A stretch of DNA of 64,000 nucleotides from Combretum micranthum (taxonomy: Eukaryota > Streptophyta > Magnoliopsida > Myrtales > Combretaceae), in assembly GCA_024138025.1 (NCBI GenBank), contig JAMXBD010000972.1, positions 310,001-374,000 on the forward strand, written 5' to 3'. The stretch's first letter is position 1; every line of letters begins with the position of its first letter. The position numbers were made by a program, and so were the translations under genes. Below, piece by piece: positions 1-12,126 of the stretch. Below the pieces are notes generated by a model. It was not told the DNA's origin, did not search any database, and worked only from the letters and a program-made list of their open reading frames with translations.

Positions 1-1009
1 TAGAGATAGTACAAAGTAAAGATTGAAAGCAATGAAATTAACTTGTAAAAGTATCTTACTCACTTGCTATTGTGATTGGTTTACAAAGTTAGAATTAAGT
101 TGTAAAATCCTTAAGAAACAAGTTTACTTTATTTTTAACTTTGGAATTGGAAATTTAAGAGCTGGTCAAATCCTTTTGTGAAAAATAAATAGGTTTACTT
201 CTAGGAAATTTTAGTTTGTATACACTCTTTGAATTATAACATTTAGTGAAAGAGGTAAAAGAAACTTTTAAACTTAGTGATCCTTTATAAAAATAAGTCT
301 TTGATTTGTTATTGCATTCAAAAAGAAAAGAAATAAGCATAGCCACTACTCCTCTGACTTAAAAATTTAAGTTATGAGTATCTGAACTTGAATGTTAAAG
401 TGAAGAAGAGTTCTTAGGAGTATTCTGAAACCTGGTCACTTAGGTGATGAACCTGGGATGTGCCGACTCAATGAATTCACTATAACAAGAAGGGAAGAAA
501 GGCAAGAAGTTCAAATTATGAACTTTGACAAACAAAAATATGGAGGCAAAAACCTCCCAAAAAGAGAATAAGTGCTTGAAAAGAAAAGAAAAATGAATGC
601 AAATATGCAAATAAAAGGAGACTTATAATAAAGAAGGAAAAAATTAAAGAAAAAGTAGATACCACATGCTTTCATTTGGTGTTACTGAGAGTATATATAT
701 AAAAGCTAAAAGTCCAATGAAGTTTAAATGCGTATTTTTCCTTAGTAGATTGGGTATTTTCTTTTTGAATGGAATGTTTTTTTGTTAAAGATTGAGATTA
801 AAACTTGTTTTGTTTGGATTAACTTCTCAATTTTGATTATAGTACTCTAATTACAAGAAACTGGTATGGTTAGAGCAATAGATACAAGAAAAGCAAGTTA
901 AAGAAATTGTGCTTAAATTAGAAAAATTGTACTATCTATGAGAGATTTCATTAAATTTGTTCTTCATTATTTTGCTTGAGGACAAGCAAAAGTTCAAGTG
1001 TGGAGGAAT
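1..1009 (+). mobile_element. 3' internal region of an Athila/Tat-like Ty3-gypsy element
   Basis: This stretch carries no long open frame. It ends at 971-1009 with a run encoding a short acidic/lysine tail (gcttgaggacaagcaaaag) followed by a purine-rich tract (gtgtggaggaat, about 998-1009) directly before an LTR that begins TGATAAG. This layout (gaggacaagcaaa, caagtgtgg, LTR) is familiar from the 3' ends of Athila/Tat-lineage gypsy elements of plants. The coding body must lie left of base 1. The family call is from memory of these 3' ends, not from protein domains. Confidence 0.55.
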
Positions 1010-2748
1010 TGATAAGATCATATTATATACAACTTATTGATGTTCAAAATAACTAAAATGGGTACTTGTTTTGGTTAAAATTCATGTTTCAGGTCTAATT
1101 TGGATAAAGAAATCAAAACAAGAAACTTTGGAATGAAAATACGAAAAACTCAGGGTACGCCGGCGTTGAGACGGCTTACAAGATCAAATGTTTGCACTTA
1201 CTCAAAGCCAACGCCTACACTGCCAGCTTTGCAAGCCTTAACTAAATTGAATATACGATACCTTAAAGCCGCTAACGTAGAAGGTGAATAGGCTAGTGTA
1301 AACTGTAGGCTGGCAGCTCAGAGTTCAAAGGATGCCAGTGCAAGAGGAGTTACAACATACACCGGATCCTAAGCTGCCGGTGTTGAGGTAGTGTAGATCA
1401 AAGATCAGGAGGCACAAGTAGATAACATATGCTCGGTGACAAATGAAAAGACAAAGTTTGATGGATTGTCTAAGCCGGCATCAAAGCCGCCGGCTTTGGG
1501 ACGGCTTTCCTTATAAATAGGTCAAACCCTTCATTTTTCATTATATACACCAGCTAGATCTATATCTAAGCCGCCGGCATAGCAGCGGCCTACACTTGTA
1601 ACCGAAGATGAAAGCTGCCAGTGCACTGCCTGTGCAAAGAAGAAAAAGACTTTACGTAGCCGCCAGCGTAGGAACTAACTGCCGGCGTACAAGTTGAAAC
1701 TGAAATTTTTCATTAATTCTTCTCACAAAATTTTTCCTATATAAAGGGGATTTCCCTCCTCTAGTTTGATAAGCAGAATAAAAACAGAAAATACTTTAGT
1801 ATACAAATAGTTTTAGCATTTCATAGAGATTTGTGAGAGAATTGAGCTTCCAAGAAGTTGTAATTGAAGATTGCGATTTTGAATTGGTGATATCTGATCT
1901 CTTTTCTTATGCAGTTCATTTATCTAAATTCTTTGTTCATAATGTTATCAATTGCATTTTCTTATTTGATTATTGAATCATTATTCATGAGTAGCTAAAC
2001 GTTTCTTTGTGGAAAGTGATGAAATCCTAATTTTGCTAAAATGATTCTTGAATGTATATTATAGGATTGTTAGAATTATGGAATATTTGTATTGAATCCT
2101 AATTATCTATTTTATTTCTGATTGAAATTGAATTGATAAGAATTCTGATAATTTGGAAAAAGAATTAGGATTCATAGGAATTCATGAATTAAGATTAAAC
2201 AACAATTGTGAAGGCACCCAAAGTTTAATCTAATTTAGAAATTGTTCCATGAAATTCATGCAATATTTTATTTTAATTTCTCACTAAGGAATTAGGAGAA
2301 GTTAATTTAGGATATTAGACAATTATAGAATCGGAAGAATTATGATTGTAAATTAGATTCCATTGATAATTTATATAGCGAAAGCTAATAGATTATTTTA
2401 TGGTTTACTAAAATTTGATAGTTTTAGGTCTTGACAATTTCTTACAAATATCCACAATCCTAATTATTCATATAATATAACTTCAGCATGATTAGTAAAG
2501 ATTAGGATGGATTCTGTTCCTTCCCACATTTATCTTATATAACTTCTCAAAATCTCATTGCATTAGATATAATTAGTTGATTAATTGATACATTTTGATT
2601 GCCTAAATATTAGTAAAAGCTAATATCAATCTAGTAATTAATTTAGTCCTTGTGGGAACAATACTCAACTCACTTTTATATTACTTGATCAAGACCCAGT
2701 ATACTTGCTGGTAATATCTGAAATTACATACACATTTTACTCGGATCA
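1010..2748 (+). repeat. 3' LTR of the Athila/Tat-like element
   Basis: The LTR starts TGATAAG just after the polypurine tract and probably ends ...ctcggatca at 2748, giving TG...CA ends and about 1.74 kb. TATA-like boxes occur at about 1513 (ttataaatagg) and 1739 (ctatataaagggg). The 3' part (ccttgtgggaacaatactc, then a cttgctgg motif) resembles the U5 end of Tat/Athila LTRs. No PBS follows, as expected for a 3' LTR. The right boundary is inferred; no TSD can be tested because the 5' end is outside the window. Confidence 0.5.
1152..1700. repeat. Interspersed GCCGCCGGC-type palindromic motif cluster
   Basis: Within the U3-like half of the LTR there are roughly ten degenerate copies of a GC-rich partial palindrome around gccgccggc, for example near 1158, 1384, 1470-1500, 1570-1590, 1661 and 1680. 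They stand out against the AT-rich surroundings. The copies are irregularly spaced, so this is not a satellite. Similar motifs recur at 4608-4760 in a different LTR family. Confidence 0.6.
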
Positions 2749-2833
2749 GTTGTTTGATTTCAAAACAAGGCTTATCTACACGCTCATAATATAAATTAAG
2801 ATACCCAAACAAAATAGGAAAGTCAATTACATA

Positions 2834-4377
2834 TGTGGTTTTGGCTAAAAGAAAAATAACTACTATTGGTTCCGTGGTATTCAAAAATTGAAAATTTTGA
2901 AATAAAACGATCTTAAATTTCCCTCTTGAAATTTCTATAAACAAAATATTATAATGGCTCGACCAACAAACAAATATTTTGCAATGAATTAAAAGAAAGT
3001 AAGGAGAGAAAAGCTGGCTCAATGATATATAGTGATTCTGCCTTGTGCGTTATTCCACTCTTCCAATTCCATGCTAGGTACTCAGTTGCCTTTACCGGTT
3101 GTGTTTCACTATATCAAAATTAGAAATTTAAAGTTTATAAATCAATCCTCTTTAAGGTAAAGCCTCTCTGTTGAGTCTCTTTAGCTTCTACACTAAGTTA
3201 ATCACTCAACTATAGTGAATTATCAAACTCTCAACAATCTCTTACAAAAAGAGTAGAAAGCAATGAGGATAAAATAATGATTCCTCTTCAATTAAGTTCA
3301 AAAGAATTTTTTAGAGAAGATGAGATCTACAAATTTTTCTTCGAAAGCAAGAAGGGTGAAAGCTCATGTGTTTTTTTTTTTTTTTTTAAGAAAAAGAAAT
3401 CCCTTGTAATTATATTGAGTCTTGTCTCTTGTAGCTTGTTCTTCAACGTCTAGATAACAAGAAAATCGAGATTCCTTTTTAATTTGAATTCAAAATTCAA
3501 ATTTGATATTCTGGATAAGCATCCGAGATCTTCTCTTGATATTATCTTGTTCTTCAAGATATCTTTCCCTTGAGATTATCTTGATGTTGACGATATCTTC
3601 TTGTTACTTTAAATTGAAAAAAAAACTAGATAAAATTAATAAAAAAAATCCGTTTAAATCTCATGATATTCATATGAATATATGTTAAATAATATTTGTT
3701 GTCATATCTCTCAATTTGTGAAGACTTATCTTCTTGTACAACCAATTATGTCGAAACCTTTTAGCTATATCTTTACTTCTAAGAACCTTATCTTCCTTAA
3801 CATATTCTCAAAAGATAATTTTGAAAGATTCAAAAAAAGAAATCGTTGAAGACACCACAAATATCAGTAGCAAAAATTATTTGAAAGAATCAATTCATTT
3901 TTAAGTAAATTCTTTGAGAAAAACTTGATGTGGTGCAATCCCCATGATATTAAATCCAACTTTAGTGAAACACATAAAGTATATTACCCAAATATACTTG
4001 AAAAAAAATAAAAATCCAATTTTTAAAACATTTTATGCGATTCTAGAAAATTTCATGTCAAACTTAAAGGTTCTGAAACAGCTTTTGAGAACATACTGTG
4101 TATAAACCTTGAAGGTTCTAAAATAGATTTTGATACTTATATTTCGACCTTTTCTCGAAACTTTTGAAAATGTTTCTAACCTTTTATTCTCTATTTAATC
4201 TTTACTTTTAGAGGTTCTGAACTAAGTTCTGCCTTATCACACTTATTAAAAATTCTCTTTAACTTGGCTCTAAAATGCCGTTTGACTGATTAAAAACCAT
4301 TTTACAACTTTTTATTTTATTAATAGCATGTACTCCATCCTTATGTTATCATCAAAATAATATTAAAGAAGTTAACA
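2834..4377 (-). repeat. 3' LTR of Sirevirus remnant A
   Basis: The segment 3028-3120 (tatagtgattctgcc, then cactcttcc and ttcactatatc) aligns by eye with 22497-22590 of the Sirevirus B LTR. The tail at 4290-4377 (ttatgttatcatcaaaataat ... gttaaca) matches the B LTR end (...gaatcaaca). The 4377 edge is firm because a polypurine tract abuts it. The 2834 edge (tgtggttttggc) is chosen only by matching the expected LTR length of about 1.55 kb and is weak. Confidence 0.5.
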
Positions 4378-4392
4378 TTCTCCCCCTTTTTG
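4378..4392 (-). other. Polypurine tract next to the LTR of Sirevirus A
   Basis: Minus-strand purine run caaaaagggggagaa touches the LTR end at 4377, the expected primer site for plus-strand DNA synthesis. A second similar run lies at 6608-6621 beyond the inserted solo LTR; repeated polypurine tracts are typical of Sireviruses. Confidence 0.6.
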
Positions 4393-4460
4393 ATGATAAC
4401 AAAACACCTTTCTAATATATAACATGAATCACATCTAATCACACACATATTCATCATCAT

Positions 4461-6551
4461 AGTAAAATACAAGTAAATAAATTATAAATAAGGGTAAAAA
4501 GGTAAATTCATGTTGTTTAAATAGATATTTTTGTCCTTGACAGGTAGAATTTAGCCCGAGAAAGTTATACACAAAAATTTTGACGAAAGGACTTAGGGTG
4601 ATGTCAAAGCCGCTAGCTTTGACATGAAGGCCACTGGCTTATATGTGAAAGTTGCCGATGAGAAGCTCTTAGAAATTTTGTGAGAATTGGTGAAAGCCGA
4701 CATGTAGGCCGTCGGTGTTAGATTAAAGACTGCCAACGTAAGTGCCAGCTTTTCCTACCCGAAATGCTTTATATAAATAGAAGTTTAGGGTTAGTGTTTT
4801 TCAATAGTCCTTTTCTCCTTTGTCATCCAGAAGTGTTTTTAGAGTTCTTGAGTGTTCTTGAAGAGAGCATCACGTAGAGATGGGATTTGGATCAAAGTGT
4901 AAGTAATTCTGCCTTCATCTATCAAGTTCTTTACATATCAATCCGTCACTTTAGGTTTTGTTCGGATTTTGAAGGGGATTTTTCAGAGAAACCCTAGTTT
5001 TGATCAAGATCCAATCTTTTGGGAAAACAAGCACGGATTAAGATTCAAATCAAGTATATCCTCTCAATCTTAGATTTAAAATAATGAGAATGATTTCTTG
5101 ATTTGGGGGGTTTTGTCTGTTTATGAAACCTAGGGTTTGGGTTTTGTAGAAATCCTATCTTTCAACGAATTATCAGGAATTGAGACCAATCAAAGTAAGT
5201 TTCATTCTCTTAATCTTAGAATTAATAAAAAAATTATTTAATAATGGATTGTCTAAAATTGATAAGTTATAAATTAGCGTTTTGTGGAGAAAAGTTGTTC
5301 TTGTTGGATTTTGTAGAAGTCAATCAAAGAAGAAGTTTCACATTTGGTGTTGCACCTATCAGGTTAGGGTTTTGGAAGAATTTGGAATAATAGGATTTGT
5401 ACCATGTTTTTGTTTTTGAGTTATATATGTTGATGTATTAATAAAGGGATTTGGACATTTTGGATTGTTGTTAAAGGAGATTATTGTTTCGGAGGGATTG
5501 ATCCTGAATCTGGAAAAGGTACGACCATTCCTTGTTTGTTGTTTTTACGTGCAGGTTTAGTATTTTGTTTGCTTGGTTGTAGGAATAGAAAAATAATTAC
5601 TTTAAATCTGTTTGGTTGAATTAAATTGTTTTCCTGGGTGTGTTTTACTATGACCAGTAAAGACCTGCAGATAGTGATACTGATGTGGTACCCTGATGAT
5701 CTATGTGTGAGGTTGTTCTGAGTGGACTCATCCATAAAAATGATTTTGGTAGATGTAGGTGATTTGGCAGTATGGCCGCGGGTGTTTGGGGAGTATCCGT
5801 TCACCAATATATGTATATAATTACTTATTTTCGAAAGAGTTGGTTGATTTCTAATAGGGTCCAAGTTACTCCGGGTTTAGGACTAATATATAGTAGTTCT
5901 GGACTGTGTTGATTTGCAGGCATAATTAAGATAATAATTTGACCGTTTGCATTAGTTAAGCTGCACTTAATATTATATGTTGTTTGTGCATATGCATTTG
6001 TTTTGTGGATTAGCGTACTGGGCGTTTTCGCTCACTCCTTTCTTTTTCAGGTACAGGTGATGAAGACATAGTTTATGATCTTTCTGGTTATAATATGTAT
6101 TTTGCTCATGGGGTTGACGATAGTGGTGCAGACTACCCTGCTGAGGAATAGATGCAAATATGATTTACAGAAAAGTGCTTTTAGTTCTTTTGTGGATTTA
6201 GGAATAATGTTAAAACTCATATTTTGTTTTAAAGGATTATGGATTTTTATGTTTTGAGATCTTTAATAGTTTTCTAAGACTTTTTAATGATTTTCATGGA
6301 GTTAAAAAGGATAATTGGATTTGTTGGCTTTGGTTTATTCCAACTGAGTTTTGATCAACAGGATATTCGGAAAGATTGCTATTTTTATGTTAAACAGGTT
6401 ATGAATTTTCTGTTGTACCCTCTGAGAGAGTATTGCGGAAATTATATTTTATGTGTTTTTAATTGTAGTTTTAAATTCAGAGCCTTTGCGTGTCTTTCTT
6501 TGAGAAAAGGACATGTGGCATGTTGTAATCACCTTAATTTAGGGCGTTACA
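4461..6551 (+). repeat. Solo LTR, family L2, copy 1
   Basis: A 2091-bp block bounded by perfect 5-bp target duplications atcat (4456-4460 and 6552-6556). It ends ttagggcgttaca; the other end (agtaaaatac) has probably lost its TG. It is homologous in reverse orientation to 35955-37940. The plus orientation is preferred because a TATA-like box (tatataaatag, about 4771) is followed by a leader-like region. No internal retroelement sequence is present, so this is a solo LTR left by recombination. The conserved gggcgttttcgctcac motif near 6020 is shared with the other copy. Confidence 0.75.
4608..4760. repeat. GCC-rich palindromic motifs in the L2 LTR
   Basis: About five degenerate copies of the gccgcnggc-like motif (near 4609, 4628, 4650, 4698-4715 and 4730-4750) lie just upstream of the TATA-like box, the same relative position as in the unrelated LTR at 1010-2748. 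Confidence 0.5.
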
Positions 6552-6724
6552 ATCATTCAAACATGCATTCAACTACAAATCATTATTTAGATTGTTTTCT
6601 CTTTAATTTTCCCCCATTTTGTTATCATCAAGAAGTGAAACTCCCCTTGAGATGATGCATAAAATCAAAAGTAAATAAAAAACAATTAAATGAACACAAC
6701 AAAAAATTAAATTTTGTTGAGTTT

Positions 6725-8411
6725 TTAGAAAAACAAAAACATGAAAAGACTAAATATCTCTTTGTCGAGAGGTTTTTGGGATTGATTTTGGAATAGAATC
6801 AGATTTTGAGGAGAACGATTTTCTTGGAAGAGAATTAAATCAATGATATGGGCTTTTCGTTGAGCATAATCGGGAAAATATGTCGATAGAAACATTTGAA
6901 TTTCTCCTTGCGAAAGTTTGGCTGCATTAGTATTTTGATCAATTTTGGAGTCAAAATTTTTTAACCATGATGTAACCAAGTCTCCAATTTTTCAAATCTG
7001 TTCAACCAGTCTATCAAAATTGGTAGCATTGTGATTTAAATCTAACTTAACCCGGTTACTGAATTCTTCATATAAAATCCAATAATTCTTAATTTTTGTA
7101 AGAATTTTTCTAGATTCTCCTATGACTTGTTTACTCAACTCATCGATCTTCTTCTTATCCACTTCTTGAAAAGATTTAAATGCTTCCCCCATAGTGTGCT
7201 GCAACTTCTCCAACAGCTCGGATTTGACAGCTTCTTAGACTGTCTTTTTGATTTCTTCCAAAATGGCAAGTCCAAGATCAGTTCTGGTACTATTTTCACT
7301 GACATCTCTTTCACCTAATTTTCCTTTCTTATTTGGGTCAGCTTCTTTAGAAGGTTCTGAACCTTCTTCAATGGTTTTAGTAGTAGGAGTCAAAATTCCA
7401 AAAGGAACTTCCTATGCCTATGTCTTTCATACACATAATATGATCCATCATTAGCATACCACAAACAGTCTTTAACATATATGGACATACGATGGAATAC
7501 TTCCTTACCAATCCTTTTCAATCATAAAGGCTCAGGAGAACTAGAGGGTATATTGATCTTTTTGAATTCAAACAATTTCATCAACACATTCCCAAAAATT
7601 AAGTTATCTCTATTTTTCCAAATTTGATCAATAATCCTTGATGTAGTATCAATCTTCTTCTTTTTCATCATGGAAAAAATGATTTGCACATGATCAAGAG
7701 ACATAGAGATTGAACTGCCCTTTCTTGGACATATGCACTCAATAATAATTTTGTGCAATATCCTAGAAAATAACTCAAAGTCCATGATCATGGCTTCTTT
7801 GTCATAATCCATATCTAAACCTCCATTCATAGCAACAAATAGTTCATTGTTAGGCATACTAACAATCTCCACATCATCATTCACATCAAACGTTTCAAAA
7901 CATTTAATCACATCTTCTCTAGAAATCGTATAATCTTGATCATGAACCCTAAAGACTAATACATTCTCATCTGAGATACACAAATTTGAATAGAATTCTT
8001 TCACACACTCTTCATACACTAGAATTTGTAAAGAACACAAATTCATACACCTTATTGGTTCAAGTAACTCATCCAATAAAAACCATTACTTGTAAAGAAA
8101 TTAAAGTTGATAAAACTGCATGCACACACCTTACTCTTTTTCTTTCTCGAATGTTTGTTGTTGATTTCAAGATATCTCTTTTATCAGCCTTGGTTATCTT
8201 CATTCGTGATTTCTGTTTTGAAACAAAGGGTTAGCCTTGCTCAACTTTTTCTTTTCCTTTCTTTTGACCTTACACGACCTTTTCTTTACCATTATTTGTC
8301 TTGGATAGAAGTGTTTTCTTTGTTGCACTTTTCTTTGAAGAACCATGATCAAAATCTGAGTTTGTAGAACCTAAGGTTTCTTCCATTGAAGGTTCTTTCG
8401 AAGGTTCTTTG
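6725..8411 (-). pseudogene. Third (env-position) ORF of Sirevirus A, decayed
   Basis: Read on the minus strand from about 8400 to 6725 the frame is broken into pieces (8076-7522, 7213-6992, 6979-6725). The 184-residue piece is clearly homologous to the third ORF of Sirevirus B: both share a VKEFYSNL / IEEFYRNL segment, a SREDVIKCF / SRDDLIQCF segment, FELxxRILxK, CxxxRKGSS and GNVLMxxFxFKK. The order of the blocks is the same in both. The C-terminal pieces are charged and helix-like (HTMGEAFKSFQEVDKKKIDEL). Upstream, 8090-8230 still encodes an SFINF...NGFYW block in another frame, matching SFINF...HGFLW in B. Homologous ORFs sit downstream of RNase H in Sireviruses, where they are called env-like; I see no obvious membrane segment, so an envelope function is not supported. 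Confidence 0.6.
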
Positions 8412-8670
8412 TGTTGTAAATTTAGGATCTATTTTAGGTAGTCAATAGGGAAATTTATTAGGCTTGATTATTTCCTAGTTTTACTCCTATTATTAAGTTT
8501 TTTATATCCTAAATTAAAGGTTGTGTATATCTAGAAAATAGGAAAGTAATATATTAGCTTCGAAAAATAAAAAAGTAGTTTATTAGCTTTCTCATTTTTT
8601 TTTTTTTTTTTTTTTTTTTTGCATAGAACTCTTGTATATATAGTCTTGATTCTATCAATGAAATGTAACA
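8412..8670 (+). repeat. 5' LTR of copia element C
   Basis: Starts tgttgtaaatttagg and ends near ...gaaatgtaaca at 8670, about 260 bp, short as in many plant copia elements. It contains a 20-odd base T run (8597-8620) and a TATA-like ttgtatatatagt. The exact 3' edge is uncertain because the PBS lies 14 bases further on. Confidence 0.6.
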
Positions 8671-8684
8671 GCCTATTGAATTTA

Positions 8685-8696
8685 TGGTATCAGAGC
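8685..8696 (+). other. Primer-binding site (initiator Met tRNA)
   Basis: tggtatcagagc is a perfect match to the complement of the plant initiator Met tRNA 3' end used by copia elements. Confidence 0.85.
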
Positions 8697-8715
8697 ATAA
8701 AATTAATCACCCATC

Positions 8716-9620
8716 ATGGAAGGGAAGAGTGATTCTGGTTCCATACCCATAGCAAAAACTTTGTCTGTTCTTAGCATCAATTCTATTCATGGAGATTCAC
8801 CTCACTGCAAATGACAAATCATAAACTAGATGGAAAAATATTTCCTCGAGTGGTCGTAATCAGTTCTCATGGTTCTTCGTGGAAAAGGAATGATGGGCTA
8901 TATCATGAGAGAAATAAAAAAAGCCAAACACTAATGATCCAACATTCTATGTCTGGGAGTTGAACAACTAGATCATAATGGCCTGGTTGATTAATTCAAT
9001 GGAGGTCCATATTAGTCGTACCTATCTTTCCCTCAAAATAGCAAAAGCGATGTGGGATGCTGTTAAGGAAAATTATTCAAACTTTAAGAATGCTTCTCAG
9101 GTATTTGAAATAAAAATGAAATTAAAAAATCCCAAACAAAGTAATCTTGATGTTATTGGGTATTATAATGCTCGAAAACTGCTTTGGCAAGAATTGGATA
9201 TGTTTTATGAATCAAATTTGGGAGAGGTTGATGATCATGTCAAGTTCATACAACATCTTGATAAGGAACGGCTGTACGACTTTCTAGCTAGACTTAATAA
9301 GGAACTTGATGAAGTTTGTGGAAGAATTCAAGGGAGAAGGCCTCTTCTGACTATTGGAAAAGCTTTGCTGAGGTAAGACGTAAAGAAAATCGAAGGAGAG
9401 TAATGCTTGGGGAGAATATTAACTTCACACCAGCAACCATCGTTGGAAAGCGACCAATGGAAAATATAGCTCTTTACAATTGAGGATAGAAATATTTTTT
9501 AGCACGTGCTGGAGATAATACTAAATGGGCCTCATAAAAGAGGAGAAAGACCCTGGTGTAATCACTGTAATAAAACTGGGCACGTTCAGGAAATATGTTG
9601 GGAACTTCATGGCAAAACAG
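8716..9620 (+). pseudogene. gag of copia element C
   Basis: The probable start is the ATG at 8716 shortly after the PBS. The frame is lost until 8978-9376, where a 132-residue piece shows the UBN2-type gag fold signature: KAMWDAVKENYSN, FEIKMKL, YYNARKLLWQELD and FIQHLDKERLYDFLARLNKELDEV. A CCHC zinc knuckle (CNHCNKTGHVQEIC) is readable at about 9555-9600, in another frame after a stop. Gag forms the particle and binds RNA. The product cannot be made intact. Confidence 0.8.
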
Positions 9621-9744
9621 CCAACTAGAAGCCTCGAAATGCTGGGAAAGGGCTCTAATAACTACCTCAGGTCCTAAACAGGAAGAGACATCCAATAATG
9701 AGGAGAGTACTAATGTCTAACTCACAAAAACTCAACTTAAACAA

Positions 9745-10346
9745 TTGTATCGGCTTCTGAATGCAAGAACTAATTCTAATCCTAGGACGACAGCTTGCAC
9801 TGTTGCCCACAAAGGTACTGCTCTCCATACTAAAATTTTTCGACCAGATTCTTATAATTCTTGGATCTTAGATGCAGGAGCCACGGATCATATGACAGGT
9901 AATGCTTCCCTATCTACACATACACGCCTGTAAATGATCAATCTCGGGTTCAGATTGTTGATGGAACATACTCATCAGTGGCTGGAAAGGATTCAGTCCG
10001 GCTTAATAAAAACTTGATTCTTCACTCAGTCCTCTATGTCCGTAATTTATCATACATTTTGTTATCTATAAGCAAATTGACATACGATAAAAAATGTTTG
10101 GTTAAGTTCTCTTATGATTTTTGTGAAATACAGGATCCGACTTTAGGGAAGATGATTGGCAATGCTAGAGTACAAGGTGGACTCTACTTACTTGTGGATG
10201 AAGATTTCAAGAGATACCAACTTTTGTCTACCGATAGGATAGCCTTAATAGTTTCAAATGATGATGTAATAATGTTATGGCATGTAGACATGGTTATCCC
10301 AATTTTCAATATCTTAAAAATTTGCTTTCGGATTTCTTTTTATTAA
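9745..10346 (+). pseudogene. Protease and pre-integrase region of copia element C
   Basis: At 9855-9905 the motif SWILDAGATDHMTG marks the retropepsin active site; the usual Ser or Thr of the D-S/T-G triad is Ala here. After a stop, 9978-10346 encodes the gag-pre-integrase segment (LHSVLYVRNLSYILLSISKL ... GGLYLL) and a degraded WHxxxGHP-like stretch, where the zinc-binding His is lost (WHVDMVIPIFNIL). Confidence 0.8.
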
Positions 10347-10349
10347 AAA

Positions 10350-11271
10350 TGCAAGTTCTTTTTTCATGTGAAATTTGTCAACTTGAAAAAATACTAGAAT
10401 ACCTTATCCTCATAAACCTTACAGTGAGTCATGTCCTTTTTCATTAATCTATAGTGATATTTAGGGGCCGTCTCAAGTAAAAAATATTTCTGGAATGTGA
10501 TAGTTCATTTCTTTTATTGATGATCATACAAGTGTACGTTGGGTGTATCTCCCAAAGGAAAAATACGAGGACACAACCATTTTTCAAAACTTTCATTGCA
10601 TGATTTAAGCTCAATTCCAAACTCAAATTCAAGTGCTTAGAACAGATAATGCAGTAGAATATTTTGACTCTATCCTCAGGCCATATCTATCCTAACATGG
10701 AATAATCCATCAAAGTTCTAGTGCAAATATACCACAACAAAGTGGTGTATCAGAAGGAAGGAACCGTCAGCTCTTGGATGTAGCTCGATTACTCATGTTT
10801 ACCATGAATGTCCCTAAGTATCTCTGGGGGGAAGTTGTTGTCACATCCTCATTTCTCATAAATAGAATGCCTTCTAGAGTCCTAAAACACAAAACATCTC
10901 TATCTGTCCTACATAAATCCTATCCTCATTTTGCCATGTCTTCCTTACCTCTAAAACTCTTCAAATGCTCTGTTTTTGTACACCTTCACAACCATAATCT
11001 CTCAAAGCTTGATCCTTGGTCCACTAAATGTATCTTCATTGGCTATTTCCCTACTAAAAAAGGATATAAGTGTTTATGTCCAATGATGTTACCTTTCTTA
11101 AGTCTCAGCCATTCTTCGCCTTATCTTCAAGAGGAGAATTTAATTGAAGAAGAGTCTCAAGAATCATCTCAACAATTCATGGATTCCAATACATCGACAC
11201 CCTTACCAGTTCCTTGTACTTCTGTCTTACCTAATACCAGTCCCATTACATCCGATTCTGATATCCTATAG
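10350..11271 (+). pseudogene. Integrase of copia element C
   Basis: The zinc-binding Cys pair region (CEICQLEK, about 10370) and the catalytic core are scattered over frames between 10350 and 10770. The C-terminal half is open at 10774-11271: LLMFTMNVPKYLWGEVVVTSSFLINRMPS, then FGCxxxxH-like FKCSVFVHLH and STKCIFIGYFPTKKGYKC, the standard end of copia integrase. Integrase would join element cDNA to host DNA; this copy is dead. Confidence 0.8.
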
Positions 11272-11446
11272 CAAAGGGAGGAGAATTGGTTAGAAGTCCC
11301 TCATCTTCAAGTATACTTAAGAAAAAAACATCCACTTATGGCTGATATACCCCAAAGTCAGTCTATCAAGAGTCGATCCAAGTGAATGTTCCAGGATTGA
11401 AGAAATCCATCAGACCAAAGAAGATTCTACCATTGAAGTTTTCGTA

Positions 11447-12126
11447 ATGCTTCCATTAGGAGATGATTTTCCAATTGCTCTTAAGAAAGGGGTGAGATCT
11501 TACAAAAAGCATCAAATTAATAACTTTGTTTCCTATGACAAGTTATCTTCAAAATTTCGATGTTATGTTACTAGCATCTCTAAAACAGAGATACCAAAAT
11601 ATTTTCATGAGGCTCTCTCTATTCCAGAATGGAGACAAACCATTAAGGAAGAATTAGATGCTTTTGAGAAAAATGAAACTTGCAAAGTTGTAAATCTGCC
11701 TAGAGAAAAAAAGACAATAGGATGTAAATGGGTTATTACCATCAAGTATAATAGAGATAGATGTGTAGAGAGATACAAGGCTAGGCTTGTGGTTAAGGGG
11801 TTCACTCAAACCTATGGTTTAGATTACCTAGAGACCTTTGCAACCGTAGCAAAGCTTAATACAATAAGAGTTTTGCTATCTCTTACTACTAATCTAGATT
11901 GCCTCTTCAACAACTAGATGTGAAGAATGCATTCCTAAATGAGGACTTACATGAAGAACTTTATATGGATCTCCCTCTAGGATTTGATAAGGATAAAGGG
12001 AAGGTGTGTGGATTGAAAAAATCTCTTTATGGGCTAAAGCAATCTCCTCGAGCATGGTTTGATAAATCCACCAAAAGCATAAAATCAAAGGGGTATCTAC
12101 AGGCTCAAATTCACCAAAAGCAGTAA
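11447..12126 (+). pseudogene. Reverse transcriptase (N-terminal half) of copia element C
   Basis: Contains WRQTIKEELDAFEKNETCKV, IGCKWVITIKYNRD, ERYKARLVVKGFTQTYGLDY, a one-base shift near 11900, then LDVKNAFLNEDLHEELYMD and SLYGLKQSPRAWF. The DVKNAFL motif holds the first catalytic Asp. The palm motif YVDD and everything after it are missing, so the gene is truncated as well as frameshifted. Confidence 0.88.

Larger units (their letters stand above)
2834..8411 (-). mobile_element. Sirevirus-type copia remnant A (3' LTR, double PPT, third ORF)
   Basis: On the minus strand this is the 3' portion of an element related to Sirevirus B at 22328-38534: an LTR (to 4377), a polypurine tract (4378-4392, minus strand caaaaagggggagaa), a second PPT-like tract (6608-6621) and a decayed third ORF (6725 to about 8411). 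The pol part is absent, because the block is cut at 8412 by another copia element and I found no continuation beyond it. A solo LTR at 4461-6551 interrupts it between the two polypurine tracts. Confidence 0.6.
8412..12126 (+). mobile_element. Ty1-copia element C, truncated, 5' LTR to RT
   Basis: A short 5' LTR, Met-tRNA PBS, gag, zinc knuckle, protease, integrase and the first half of reverse transcriptase occur in Ty1-copia order. The frame is broken many times. The RT stops after the motif SLYGLKQSPRAWF and no YVDD box, RNase H or 3' LTR follows, so the 3' third is lost at about 12126. The element interrupts Sirevirus A at 8411/8412. Confidence 0.85.

Noticed and set aside
1100..1291. 63-codon frame in the first LTR.
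   Set aside because: It lies within the GC-rich motif cluster of the LTR and has no family match.
8685..8696. Possible tRNA fragment (tggtatcagagc).
   Set aside because: It is only the retrotransposon primer-binding site; no tRNA cloverleaf surrounds it. The same holds at 22287, 31443 and 61631.
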